A stretch of 64,000 bases of DNA, taken from contig NZ_JACOFW010000002.1 in the NCBI RefSeq assembly GCF_014284305.1, forward strand, positions 186,001 to 250,000, written 5' to 3'. The DNA comes from Affinundibacterium seohonense. GTDB lineage: Bacteria; Pseudomonadota; Gammaproteobacteria; Burkholderiales; Burkholderiaceae_D. Below, in pieces: positions 17,540 to 27,278 of the stretch (positions are counted from its first letter, which is position 1; each line of letters opens with the position of its first letter). The position numbers and the translations under genes were made by a program. The notes under the pieces were generated by a model, which did no database searches, had not been told where the DNA came from, and saw nothing but the letters and a program-made list of their open reading frames with translations.

Positions 17540-18633
17540 TGCCAGTCGCCGAAAAAAACCATGTATGGACGATTAGCTTTATCGGTGGATCATTGTTGTT
17601 TTGGGCGCTCATGGTGGCGGTTGCAGTGCAAGATTATTTGCGTGACGGTGGCCAGCATTTGTGGGAGCCAATTTTTTGGGAGAGCTCCTCAGCGCTGGTT
17701 GGTAGTGCGATTTTTTATCTGCAATGGCCCTTGCTTACCAATAAAAATTTACTACAAACACCACGTCGCTGGTTTTTGCGCTTGACCGCTTATTTGCCTT
17801 TGGTGTGTCTTGGTTTTGTCTGTGTCACTTTTTCGATTCGTCATGCTGTCTATGCTGTTATCGGTGACACCTATTCGCACGACCCCTGGCTGGAAGTGCT
17901 GATGTATGAATCGATTAAATTATCGATTTTTTTCGGCTTGTTTTATCTCGTGGTTTTTGGCGTGCAATCCTATGTGTTGTTGCTCGAAGAGAAAGCTAAT
18001 GTCGAGCGCGCAGCCAAGCTATTACAAGACGCGCAATTGCAAAGATTGAGTCAGCAAATGCAGCCGCATTTTTTGTTCAACGCCTTAAATACGATTTCCG
18101 CTTTAATGTATTCCGATCTGAAGGCAGCAGATACCGCGATCAGTCGCTTGGCAGAATTATTGCGACATACTTTAGATTTGGCAGAGCAGACAGAAACTAG
18201 CTTAGCGCACGAGCTTGATTTGTTGCATGCTTACGCTGACTTGATGCAATTACGTTTCGTCGACCGCGTGAGTATTTCCTGGCAAATTGATCCCTATGCC
18301 ATGAGCTGTAAAGTACCGACAATGTGCTTGCAAGTGCTACTCGAAAACACCTTCAAACACACAGTAGAAAAGCGCTCGGCAATGACCAGAATCTGGGTGC
18401 GTACCACTTTGCTAGATGGTGTGTTGAGTCTAGTTGTGGAAGACGACGCGGGACAATTGGGACAGAATCCAAACGGTCTAGGATTGCGTAATTTGCGTCA
18501 ACGACTACAGGTGATGTATGGCGATACCGCGCAATTGCAGATAAGGCAAATTGCACCCGCGGGTGTGAGTACAGCAATGCAAATTCGCTGCCATCGTTCG
18601 GGCAGCGAAGTTGAGATGAGCGCGGCAGCATGA
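17536..18633 (+). CDS. LytS/YehU-type membrane sensor histidine kinase
   Basis: 365 residues from the ATG overlapping the LysR stop. Four membrane helices (within about residues 10-150) lead to a His_kinase (PF06580) domain with QQMQPHFLFNALNT, phosphoacceptor H178, and a HATPase with N-box LENTFKH and G-box GLGLRNLRQRLQ. No periplasmic sensor domain, so the stimulus is probably sensed in the membrane. The LytTR response regulator starts 4 bases before its stop. Confidence 0.92.
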   Translation: MMPVAEKNHVWTISFIGGSLLFWALMVAVAVQDYLRDGGQHLWEPIFWESSSALVGSAIFYLQWPLLTNKNLLQTPRRWFLRLTAYLPLVCLGFVCVTFSIRHAVYAVIGDTYSHDPWLEVLMYESIKLSIFFGLFYLVVFGVQSYVLLLEEKANVERAAKLLQDAQLQRLSQQMQPHFLFNALNTISALMYSDLKAADTAISRLAELLRHTLDLAEQTETSLAHELDLLHAYADLMQLRFVDRVSISWQIDPYAMSCKVPTMCLQVLLENTFKHTVEKRSAMTRIWVRTTLLDGVLSLVVEDDAGQLGQNPNGLGLRNLRQRLQVMYGDTAQLQIRQIAPAGVSTAMQIRCHRSGSEVEMSAAA

Positions 18634-19346
18634 AGCCCAGCTTAAGTTTTTTGATCGTGGACGACGAACGTCCAGCACGCGATAAATTACGGCGCCTGCT
18701 AACTACGCATGCCAATGTAGGATTTATTGCGGAAGCACGGGATGGTGTTGAGGCACTTAAATTGCTGGCTGAGCAGCAATTCGATGCCGTGTTTCTTGAC
18801 ATGCACATGCCAGAATTAGATGGGCTCAGCGTAGCGCAACAATTGGCACAACCAGCACCGCTAATCGTCTTTGTCACGGCTTACGATCAATTCGCTTTAC
18901 AGGCTTTTGATGCGAATGCGATTGACTATTTACTCAAGCCCTACGATGAAGAGCGTTTCTTGCGTGCATTACAGAAGCTGAGTAGTTTAGTCGAAGCGCG
19001 ACAAGTGCAGTCACAGCGTCAAATTGACTGTCCGCCATTGATTATTCAAGAACGAGGTAATGTTACTGTCATTCCCATGGTGGAAATACATTGGGTGGAG
19101 GCGGCAGATAATTATGTGCTGCTGCATACTGTTCGAGCTTCGCATATGTTGCGCCAAACTCTAGCATTGACCGCGCAGCGATTAGGAGGAGAATTTTCAC
19201 GTTGCCATCGCAGCTACCTAGTGCGCCGCGATCAAATTCTACGCTTTGAGGCCAGTGGTAAAGGTGACGGTGATTTTTATTTGCGTAGTGGGGCAATTGT
19301 TCCTTGTAGCCGTCAGTATCGCGAGGATATTTTGTTATCCTTATAG
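18630..19346 (+). CDS. LytTR-family response regulator
   Basis: 238 residues: receiver domain 1-120 with phosphoacceptor D57 in FLDMHMPELDG, Thr and Lys switch residues in FVTAYDQFALQAFDANAIDYLLKPY (core VTAYDQFAL), then a LytTR DNA-binding domain with HWVEAADNYVLLHT and FSRCHRSYLVRRDQI. Belongs to the LytR/AlgR class and overlaps its kinase gene. The exported hydrolase gene follows 49 bp later and may be a target. Confidence 0.94.
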   Translation: MKPSLSFLIVDDERPARDKLRRLLTTHANVGFIAEARDGVEALKLLAEQQFDAVFLDMHMPELDGLSVAQQLAQPAPLIVFVTAYDQFALQAFDANAIDYLLKPYDEERFLRALQKLSSLVEARQVQSQRQIDCPPLIIQERGNVTVIPMVEIHWVEAADNYVLLHTVRASHMLRQTLALTAQRLGGEFSRCHRSYLVRRDQILRFEASGKGDGDFYLRSGAIVPCSRQYREDILLSL

Positions 19347-19395
19347 ATTATTCATAAATGACTTATTGTTTTTTGTTGATTTTGGAGAGTTCATT

Positions 19396-20382
19396 ATGCA
19401 GTTCTCAATTCGTGCCTGTTTGCGTGTCTATGCCTTGTCATGTTGCTTGCTTTTTTCAATCCTAAATCAAGCTCACGCCGAATTTATTCAATCTGCCATT
19501 AGCATTGGCGAGGGGACTAATACCTTGTATGGTAGCTTGCTCATTCCTGGGCATAAGACCAAACCGCCTGTGATTTTGTTAATCGCGGGCTCTGGACCCA
19601 CCGACAGGGACGGTAATAGTGCCGCGATGAAGGGTAAAAATGATAGTCTGAAGATGTTGGCGGAGGAATTGGCGATTGCCGGGTTTGCTTCCGTGCGTTA
19701 TGACAAACGGGGTGTGGGCGAGAGCTTTGCCTCAGGAAAAGCTGAGGAAGATTTACGATTTCAAACCTATGTCAGTGATGCACAAACTTGGATTAAATTT
19801 TTAAAAAGCGATCCCCGGTTTGGCGGCGTTGCTGTGTTGGGGCATAGCGAAGGCGCTACCTTGGGACTGATCGCTATTCAATCTGAAGCGGTGAAAGCCT
19901 ATGTATCAGTGGCAGGGCCAGGGCAGTCAGCGGCAAAAATATTGCGAAGCCAGCTAGCCAGTAAATTGCCGCCTGACTTGGCAAAGGCCAACGAACACAT
20001 TTTGAGTAATTTGGAAAAGTCTACGTTTGTTAATGATGTTCCGGCACCATTACTGGCACTGTATCGTCCTAGCGTGCAGAACTATTTGATATCTTGGTTC
20101 CCGATAATTCCGACAGACGAGATCAAAAAAATAGCAATGCCGATGGCGATATTTCAAGGCGATACCGATATTCAAGTGAGCGTCAGTCAGGCGACTCTGT
20201 TAGCGCAGGCGCAACCTAAAGCGGAGCTGCATATCATCAAAGGGATGAATCATTTGATGAAGTCCGTTCCTTTGGATAATAGCCAGCAAGTCTCGTCTTA
20301 CAGCGATCCGAATCTGGAGTTGACAGCCGAGTTCGTTAAAACTTTGGTGAATTTTCTGAAGAAAAATGTGTTGCCAAAATAG
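19396..20382 (+). CDS. Exported alpha/beta hydrolase
   Basis: 328 residues from the ATG at 19396 (GGAGAG just upstream); a longer open frame runs into the response regulator gene and is rejected. Signal peptide ending AHA-E. The catalytic triad can be seen as S151 in GHSEG, Asp in FQGDTDIQV and His in KGMNHLM; the oxyanion region is LLIAGSGPTDRDGN. Resembles serine aminopeptidase-like / dienelactone hydrolase-like periplasmic esterases. Substrate unknown. Ends at a bidirectional terminator. Confidence 0.88.
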   Translation: MQFSIRACLRVYALSCCLLFSILNQAHAEFIQSAISIGEGTNTLYGSLLIPGHKTKPPVILLIAGSGPTDRDGNSAAMKGKNDSLKMLAEELAIAGFASVRYDKRGVGESFASGKAEEDLRFQTYVSDAQTWIKFLKSDPRFGGVAVLGHSEGATLGLIAIQSEAVKAYVSVAGPGQSAAKILRSQLASKLPPDLAKANEHILSNLEKSTFVNDVPAPLLALYRPSVQNYLISWFPIIPTDEIKKIAMPMAIFQGDTDIQVSVSQATLLAQAQPKAELHIIKGMNHLMKSVPLDNSQQVSSYSDPNLELTAEFVKTLVNFLKKNVLPK

Positions 20383-20430
20383 GGTAAAGCAGGCTTTAAC
20401 CAAACCATCTAATCAATCCATCTAATCAAG

Positions 20431-20463
20431 AAAAAAGCGCATCGAAATGGATGCGCTTTTGAC
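20431..20463. terminator. Bidirectional intrinsic terminator
   Basis: Stem AAAAGCGCAT / ATGCGCTTTT with an 8-base loop, A-run on the left and T-run on the right. Shared by the hydrolase gene (plus) and the cytochrome b561 gene (minus). Confidence 0.85.
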
Positions 20464-20485
20464 TTTTCCCTTCAAAGCTAGGCGT

Positions 20486-21040
20486 TTAAGGCAACATGCG
20501 TTTTAAGGTGTTGTCTTTGACGATGTAGTGATGATACAAGCCAGCTAATGCGTGTAAGCCAATCAAGAAATAGCCGGTCTGGCCAAAAGTCACGTGCAAG
20601 TCCTCGATCGTATGTGCCAGCTCTTTGTTCGGGCTCATTAAGGGAGGTAATTCCAGTCCGAAAAATGGAATGATTTGCGCTTCACCGCTTAAAATCAACC
20701 AGCCACCTATTGGCATTCCTAACATTAATGCATACAAGGCGAAATGCATGAATTTCGCTAACCATTTTTGCCAAGTAACGAGGGGCGGAACGATGTCGGG
20801 TGCCTGAGTGCGTAGACGTGTCGCCAGCCGCAGGATGGCGAACATAAAGACCGATAGACCCAACATAAAATGCCACATCTTCATGGCTTTGCGTGCATCT
20901 GTGCCTTTGGGGAAAAGTTCGCGTAATTCGATCGTGGCATACACCGCGATTAGTAATAACAGCATCAACCAGTGCAGGCCAATACTCAGTTTGTGATAAC
21001 GCGCATCACTGACTGTAGAAAGCGGTTTCGGTATCGCCAT
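20486..21040 (-). CDS. Cytochrome b561 family protein
   Basis: 184-residue four-helix membrane protein with the b561/CybB haem histidines: LSIGLHWLMLLLL in helix 1, MKMWHFMLGL in helix 2, and the histidines of HTIEDLHVTFGQTGYFLIGLHALAGLYHH in the last two helices (cores DLHVTFG and GLHALAG). E. coli CybB is a superoxide:quinone oxidoreductase in the inner membrane. Start supported by a GGAAAC upstream. Confidence 0.93.
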   Translation of the reverse strand: MAIPKPLSTVSDARYHKLSIGLHWLMLLLLIAVYATIELRELFPKGTDARKAMKMWHFMLGLSVFMFAILRLATRLRTQAPDIVPPLVTWQKWLAKFMHFALYALMLGMPIGGWLILSGEAQIIPFFGLELPPLMSPNKELAHTIEDLHVTFGQTGYFLIGLHALAGLYHHYIVKDNTLKRMLP

Positions 21041-21271
21041 GATGTTTCCTTATGTCGTCTTGGTAAATTGTATGATAGGCGAAGTCTGGCAGTCGCAGTG
21101 GGAAAGTGTCGTATTATTTATCTCGGTATGTCCAGAAAGAAGCGAGTTTTTGACATGAGTCAGCCACCTAACGTATTTGAGAATAGGAAACTCGTATTTG
21201 ATCGCAATTGCGTGGCGCGGCGAATCCAAGTTCATTACAGTGATCCTTATCGATCATAAATAGGACTATGT

Positions 21272-22501
21272 ATGTGGAAAAAAATGAGCGCGTGGTACAA
21301 GGAATGGAATGATGAATTGCTCGATGTGTTGCTCAGGCCCGAGCGTGCAAATCTCATTACCATTGCCTGGCGCCGCAAAATGGCCGCTAGATTGGTAGCG
21401 CTGAGTGAGATTGAACGAACCCAGCTTCATCAATTTTGCATGACCTACCAGGGGACGAAGTTGTGGTTGAGTGTGCTGAAATTGAGCATAGTATTTTCCT
21501 GTTTGGGATGCATTTTGTATGTCGTCAAAACAAAATTGCCACTATTACTTGCGATTGCCGTGAGCAATCTATTGGGCTGGATGTTCGTGTTTGCCTTAAT
21601 GGGCATTTGGTTCAATTATCGACGGATTTCGCGATATCGTTTTCGAATTTCCTTGAGTGCTGTTCGAGGCGTGTTAATTGGTTTCTTCGGTGCGACGGCG
21701 GTGAGTTCTTTGGTACAAGGCAAGGATATTGTGGCGTCGATTTTGAAAAATGGACCCATGGCATTGGCCGTGGCGGCGATCATGGGTGCTGTGTATATGC
21801 TCTTGGTCGGTATCGTTGCCGGTTGGCGAAATCAAGGCTATGAAGTGATCACTGCACAGTTAGCGTTAGCGGCTGAACGTGAGAAAAATGCACGTCAAGA
21901 GAGTGAATCGCAGTTAAGACTACTTCGCGCGCAGATCGAGCCACACTTTCTTTTTAACACCCTCGGCGCGGTTCAACAACTGGCAGAAACGACAGCACCG
22001 AAAGCGGCAGAACTGACCGCCAATCTGATCGTATTCTTGCGAGCTTGCATGAGCGACATGCGCAGCGAACATAACCATTTGTCGGAAGAATTTCGTTTAA
22101 TACGAGCCTATCTGGAAGTGATGAGAGCTAGGATGGGGTCACGCTTGACTTTTCAATTGCATTTGCCGGATGACATGCAGGACATTATTGTCCCTAGCAT
22201 GATGTTACTGACATTGGTAGAAAATGCGATTAAACATGGGATAGAGCCAGCGCTACGAGGTGGCAATATCGATATTGCGGCGAGATATGTGGGGACTGAA
22301 ATCGCCATTGCGGTGAGTGACAATGGAGTTGGTTTAAGTGATGTTCCGAGTCAAGGAATTGGTTTGCAAAATGTACGAGACCGTTTGCGCTTGCAATATG
22401 GTGAGCGTGCGCTTTTAACTGTGGCAGAGTCGGACGATGGCGGCGTTATCGCTGAGGTGCGGTTTCCGTATCAATTGAAAACTGAGTTATTTGGACAATG
22501 A
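21272..22501 (+). CDS. LytS-type membrane histidine kinase (second pair)
   Basis: 409 residues: a cytoplasmic N-terminal stretch of ~70 residues, four membrane helices (about 72-195), a short coiled coil (AAEREKNARQESESQLRLL, core REKNARQESE), then PF06580 with QIEPHFLFNTLGAV, phosphoacceptor H225, and a HATPase with N-box LVENAIKHGIEP and G-box GIGLQNVRDRLRL. Overlaps its response regulator by 4 bases (ATGA). It is a paralogue of the kinase at 17.5 kb but with a different N-terminus. Confidence 0.92.
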   Translation: MWKKMSAWYKEWNDELLDVLLRPERANLITIAWRRKMAARLVALSEIERTQLHQFCMTYQGTKLWLSVLKLSIVFSCLGCILYVVKTKLPLLLAIAVSNLLGWMFVFALMGIWFNYRRISRYRFRISLSAVRGVLIGFFGATAVSSLVQGKDIVASILKNGPMALAVAAIMGAVYMLLVGIVAGWRNQGYEVITAQLALAAEREKNARQESESQLRLLRAQIEPHFLFNTLGAVQQLAETTAPKAAELTANLIVFLRACMSDMRSEHNHLSEEFRLIRAYLEVMRARMGSRLTFQLHLPDDMQDIIVPSMMLLTLVENAIKHGIEPALRGGNIDIAARYVGTEIAIAVSDNGVGLSDVPSQGIGLQNVRDRLRLQYGERALLTVAESDDGGVIAEVRFPYQLKTELFGQ

Positions 22502-23247
22502 AAACAAGAATTCTAATCGCTGAAGATGAGCCACTAATGCGCGAGCGTTTATCATCACAGTTGGAAAAATTGTGGCCGCAAGCTGAGGTCGTGATGTTGG
22601 CCGAAAATGGCAATGATGCCTGGGATGGTTTTTTAGCGCATCAACCAAATTTGGTTTTTTTAGACATTCGCATGCCGGGTTTATCTGGTCTGCAAGTGGC
22701 TCAAAAAATTGGCAAAGCGGCGCATATTATATTTATTACTGCGTATGACCAGTACGCCATTGACGCCTTTGATGCGGGGGCGATTGATTATTTACTTAAG
22801 CCTGTGCAAGAAGATCGCCTGCAAAAGGCAATCGCCAGGGTGCAAGAAAAAACACAAGTTCAGCCCTTAGATCTGAGCGCGATATTGAAGAGCTTGCAAG
22901 TAGCCATTCCTGCTCCCAAGTCTGAAAAATTGAAATGGATCAAAGCCAGTGTGGGGAAGCAGATTCGGTTGATCGCCGTTGATGAGGTTCTGTTTTTTCA
23001 GTCCGATACGAAATACACCCGCGTGGTTCTACAAGATTCTGAGGCTCTATTGCGTACTCCTTTGAAAGACTTGTTAGAGAGTTTGGACGAGGAGCAATTT
23101 TGGCAAATACATCGATCCAGCGTGGTGAATGTCAAAGCGATTGCGGCAGCGGAGCGGATTGATGCAGAACGTATGCAGGTATTGATCAAGGGACACCAGG
23201 AAAAATTGCTCGTGAGTCGAAATTTCACTCATCTTTTCCGTGATTAG
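22498..23247 (+). CDS. LytTR-family response regulator (second pair)
   Basis: 249 residues. Receiver with D56 in FLDIRMPGLSG, ITAYDQYAIDAFDAGAIDYL (Thr switch) and KPVQ; LytTR domain with WIKASVGKQIRLIAVDEV and FWQIHRSSVVNVKAI. Likely controls nearby exported functions; the M4 protease gene lies 460 bp downstream in the same orientation. Confidence 0.94.
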   Translation: MKTRILIAEDEPLMRERLSSQLEKLWPQAEVVMLAENGNDAWDGFLAHQPNLVFLDIRMPGLSGLQVAQKIGKAAHIIFITAYDQYAIDAFDAGAIDYLLKPVQEDRLQKAIARVQEKTQVQPLDLSAILKSLQVAIPAPKSEKLKWIKASVGKQIRLIAVDEVLFFQSDTKYTRVVLQDSEALLRTPLKDLLESLDEEQFWQIHRSSVVNVKAIAAAERIDAERMQVLIKGHQEKLLVSRNFTHLFRD

Positions 23248-25171
<1,924 letters not shown>

Positions 25172-25195
25172 ATTACTGACAGACTGCTGTTATCG

Positions 25196-25227
25196 AAAAC
25201 GCCTGGCGCTTAGCGTCAGGCGTTTTT
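25196..25227. terminator. Bidirectional intrinsic terminator
   Basis: 15-bp stem with one mismatch: AAAACGCCTGGCGCT / AGCGTCAGGCGTTTT, continued by a T-run. Shared by the M4 protease gene and the convergent transporter gene. Confidence 0.85.
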
Positions 25228-25252
25228 TTATGGGTAGTCGCAAGTCCGAGTG

Positions 25253-26236
25253 TCAATGAATAACGAGCTGAGCAAGGTACACATACAAGGGTATACCGAA
25301 TAATAAGTTGAGTGGGAAAGTCAGCGCTAATGACATGCCAACGTATAAGGAGGGATTAGCCTCAGGTATTGCATAGCGTACGACAGCAGGCACGGCAATA
25401 TAGGAGGCACTAGAGGTGAGTACCATCAACAAAATGCTATTGCCCAAAGACAGCCCGCAGAGGGATGCCAAAAGTAAGGCCAGACTCGCATGGAAAAGTG
25501 GCGCGATAATGCCGAAGGCAAATACCCAAGGAGACTGATGTTTCAGGCCAGGGACATTACGTGCAGCGAGTAAGCCCATATCTAATAAAAAGAATGCTAA
25601 CAAGCCTTTGAATAAATCTACTGAGAATGGACGCATCATATCTTGGCCGGCTTCACCACTGATCATGCCTATGATTAATGAACCGAGCAACAGCAATTGC
25701 GCGCCATCGGTGAAGGATTCATGCAGCAGTTTTTTGATCGACAGCGTATGGACGGGGATAGACGAGCTTTGTCCCAATGCCAATGTTTGCCGGTGGCGAA
25801 TTTGATTGGCGAAAAAAATCGCCATGATGATTGCCGGCGATTCCATCAACGCCATCGCTGCCGCCATATGACCGCCAAACGCGATTCCTTGATGATCGAG
25901 TATTTGTGTGGCAGTGATGAAAGTCACAGCACTCACGGAGCCATAAGTCGCGGCTAAGGCGGCAGCGTCGAAATGGGGAACTAGACGTTTTAAGATTTGA
26001 AATGCGATTAGAGGGACCGCAATCGCTAAGCTGACGGCACAAGCTAAGCTGATGATGACTTCCGTAGTCAAACCGGTTTTTTCAAGTGCAAAACCGCCTT
26101 TTAAACCGAGCGCCATCAATAGATACAAGGATAAAAAGCGTGAGATTTGTTGCGGAATTTCTAGATTGGATTTGAAGAAGCCTGCCAAGAGGCCGAATAA
26201 GAAAAAGAGAATGGCTGGGTCACTAAACGTCATCAT
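25253..26236 (-). CDS. SbtA-like sodium-dependent bicarbonate transporter
   Basis: 327 residues from the ATG at 26236, preceded by AGGAAC at the right distance; upstream codons in the same frame are less likely. About ten membrane helices with the PF05982 pattern: an N-terminal LLMALGLKGGFAL and a mirrored second half with FLLDMGLLAARNVPGL, the inverted-repeat design of SbtA. Cyanobacterial SbtA imports bicarbonate with sodium. A divergent LysR gene related to CbbR/CmpR fits inorganic-carbon control. Substrate is inferred from family. Confidence 0.85.
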   Translation of the reverse strand: MMTFSDPAILFFLFGLLAGFFKSNLEIPQQISRFLSLYLLMALGLKGGFALEKTGLTTEVIISLACAVSLAIAVPLIAFQILKRLVPHFDAAALAATYGSVSAVTFITATQILDHQGIAFGGHMAAAMALMESPAIIMAIFFANQIRHRQTLALGQSSSIPVHTLSIKKLLHESFTDGAQLLLLGSLIIGMISGEAGQDMMRPFSVDLFKGLLAFFLLDMGLLAARNVPGLKHQSPWVFAFGIIAPLFHASLALLLASLCGLSLGNSILLMVLTSSASYIAVPAVVRYAIPEANPSLYVGMSLALTFPLNLLFGIPLYVYLAQLVIH

Positions 26237-26338
26237 AAAAACAAGTTCCTGGTGCGGTATTGAATTGGGCGCCATTGTAGTGGGCTAGGTGTATAGAGTA
26301 AAATCAATAATAATTATGCCAATCATCGATAAAAATCT

Positions 26339-27223
26339 ATGAACCTGAGTTTTCGCCAATTGAAGTTATTGCTCGCTGTGGCAGAGCATCGCAGTATTAC
26401 CGCTGCGGCAAACGCTTGCCACATCACCCAACCGACGGTATCAATGCAATTGAAAGCGATGTCAGATGAAGTGGGTTTGTCGCTCTATGAAGTGATTGGC
26501 AAACAAGTATTCTTAACTGCCGCAGGCGAAGCCGTAGCGCAGTCTGCGCGGACGATTCGCGATGAGTTTGATTATTTGCAGCAGACCATCAGCGCGATGA
26601 AAGGACATACAGAAGGGCGCTTGCGGGTCGCGATCGCTAGTACGGCTAAATATTTTGTGCCACGCATGCTGGGTAATTTTTACAAACAATTTCCCAATAT
26701 TGATATCGCGTTTGAAGTGTTAAATCGGGATGGTGTCGTCAATCGTTTGAAGTCGAATGCGGATGATCTCTACATTATGTCGATCCCGCCTGAGGACTTG
26801 GATTTGGAACGGCACCGATTTTTGGATAATCCCTTAGTCGTGATCGCTGCCGCAGACCATCCGCTGGCGCAAAAAAAACGCATCAAGCGTAAAGATTTGG
26901 CGAATGAATTATTTGTGTTACGTGAAGCAGGTTCAGGCACCCGTTTAGCGTGCAACGCCTACTTCGCTGAGCATCAGTTCCAGCCTAAAGTGCGTTTGGA
27001 GTTGGGTAGTAACGAAGCCATCAAACAGGCAGTGGCGGGCGGCTTAGGTTTGGCCATTATCTCCAAGCACGCACTACATCAAAATGTCGATGCAGAGGGC
27101 TTGAAGATATTAGCAGTAGAAAATTTTCCCATTCATTCCAATTGGTGGATTATTTATCCTAAGGGAAAACGTCTTTCACCGATTGCCAAAGTGTTTTTTG
27201 AACATTTGCAGGATTGGGCTTAG
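26339..27223 (+). CDS. CbbR/CmpR-like LysR regulator
   Basis: 294 residues. HTH FRQLKLLLAVAEHRSITAAA and HITQPTVSMQLKAMSDEVGL (20-residue core quoted); the effector domain has REAGSGTR and AGGLGLAIISKHAL, common to the CbbR/CmpR/CysB-like group that senses carbon-status metabolites. It is transcribed divergently from the SbtA-like gene across ~100 bp, the standard layout for a LysR protein and its target. The intergenic region contains an ATAATTAT palindrome near 26313. Confidence 0.9.
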   Translation: MNLSFRQLKLLLAVAEHRSITAAANACHITQPTVSMQLKAMSDEVGLSLYEVIGKQVFLTAAGEAVAQSARTIRDEFDYLQQTISAMKGHTEGRLRVAIASTAKYFVPRMLGNFYKQFPNIDIAFEVLNRDGVVNRLKSNADDLYIMSIPPEDLDLERHRFLDNPLVVIAAADHPLAQKKRIKRKDLANELFVLREAGSGTRLACNAYFAEHQFQPKVRLELGSNEAIKQAVAGGLGLAIISKHALHQNVDAEGLKILAVENFPIHSNWWIIYPKGKRLSPIAKVFFEHLQDWA

Positions 27224-27278
27224 AACGCCAAGGTCGTGATTAGGAAAATCGGCAGACAGTTTGTTTACAATTTGTCTG

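Noticed and set aside
20972..21259. 95-codon plus-strand frame before the second LytS kinase
   Set aside because: Starts inside the cytochrome b561 gene on the opposite strand, no family and no ribosome-binding site.
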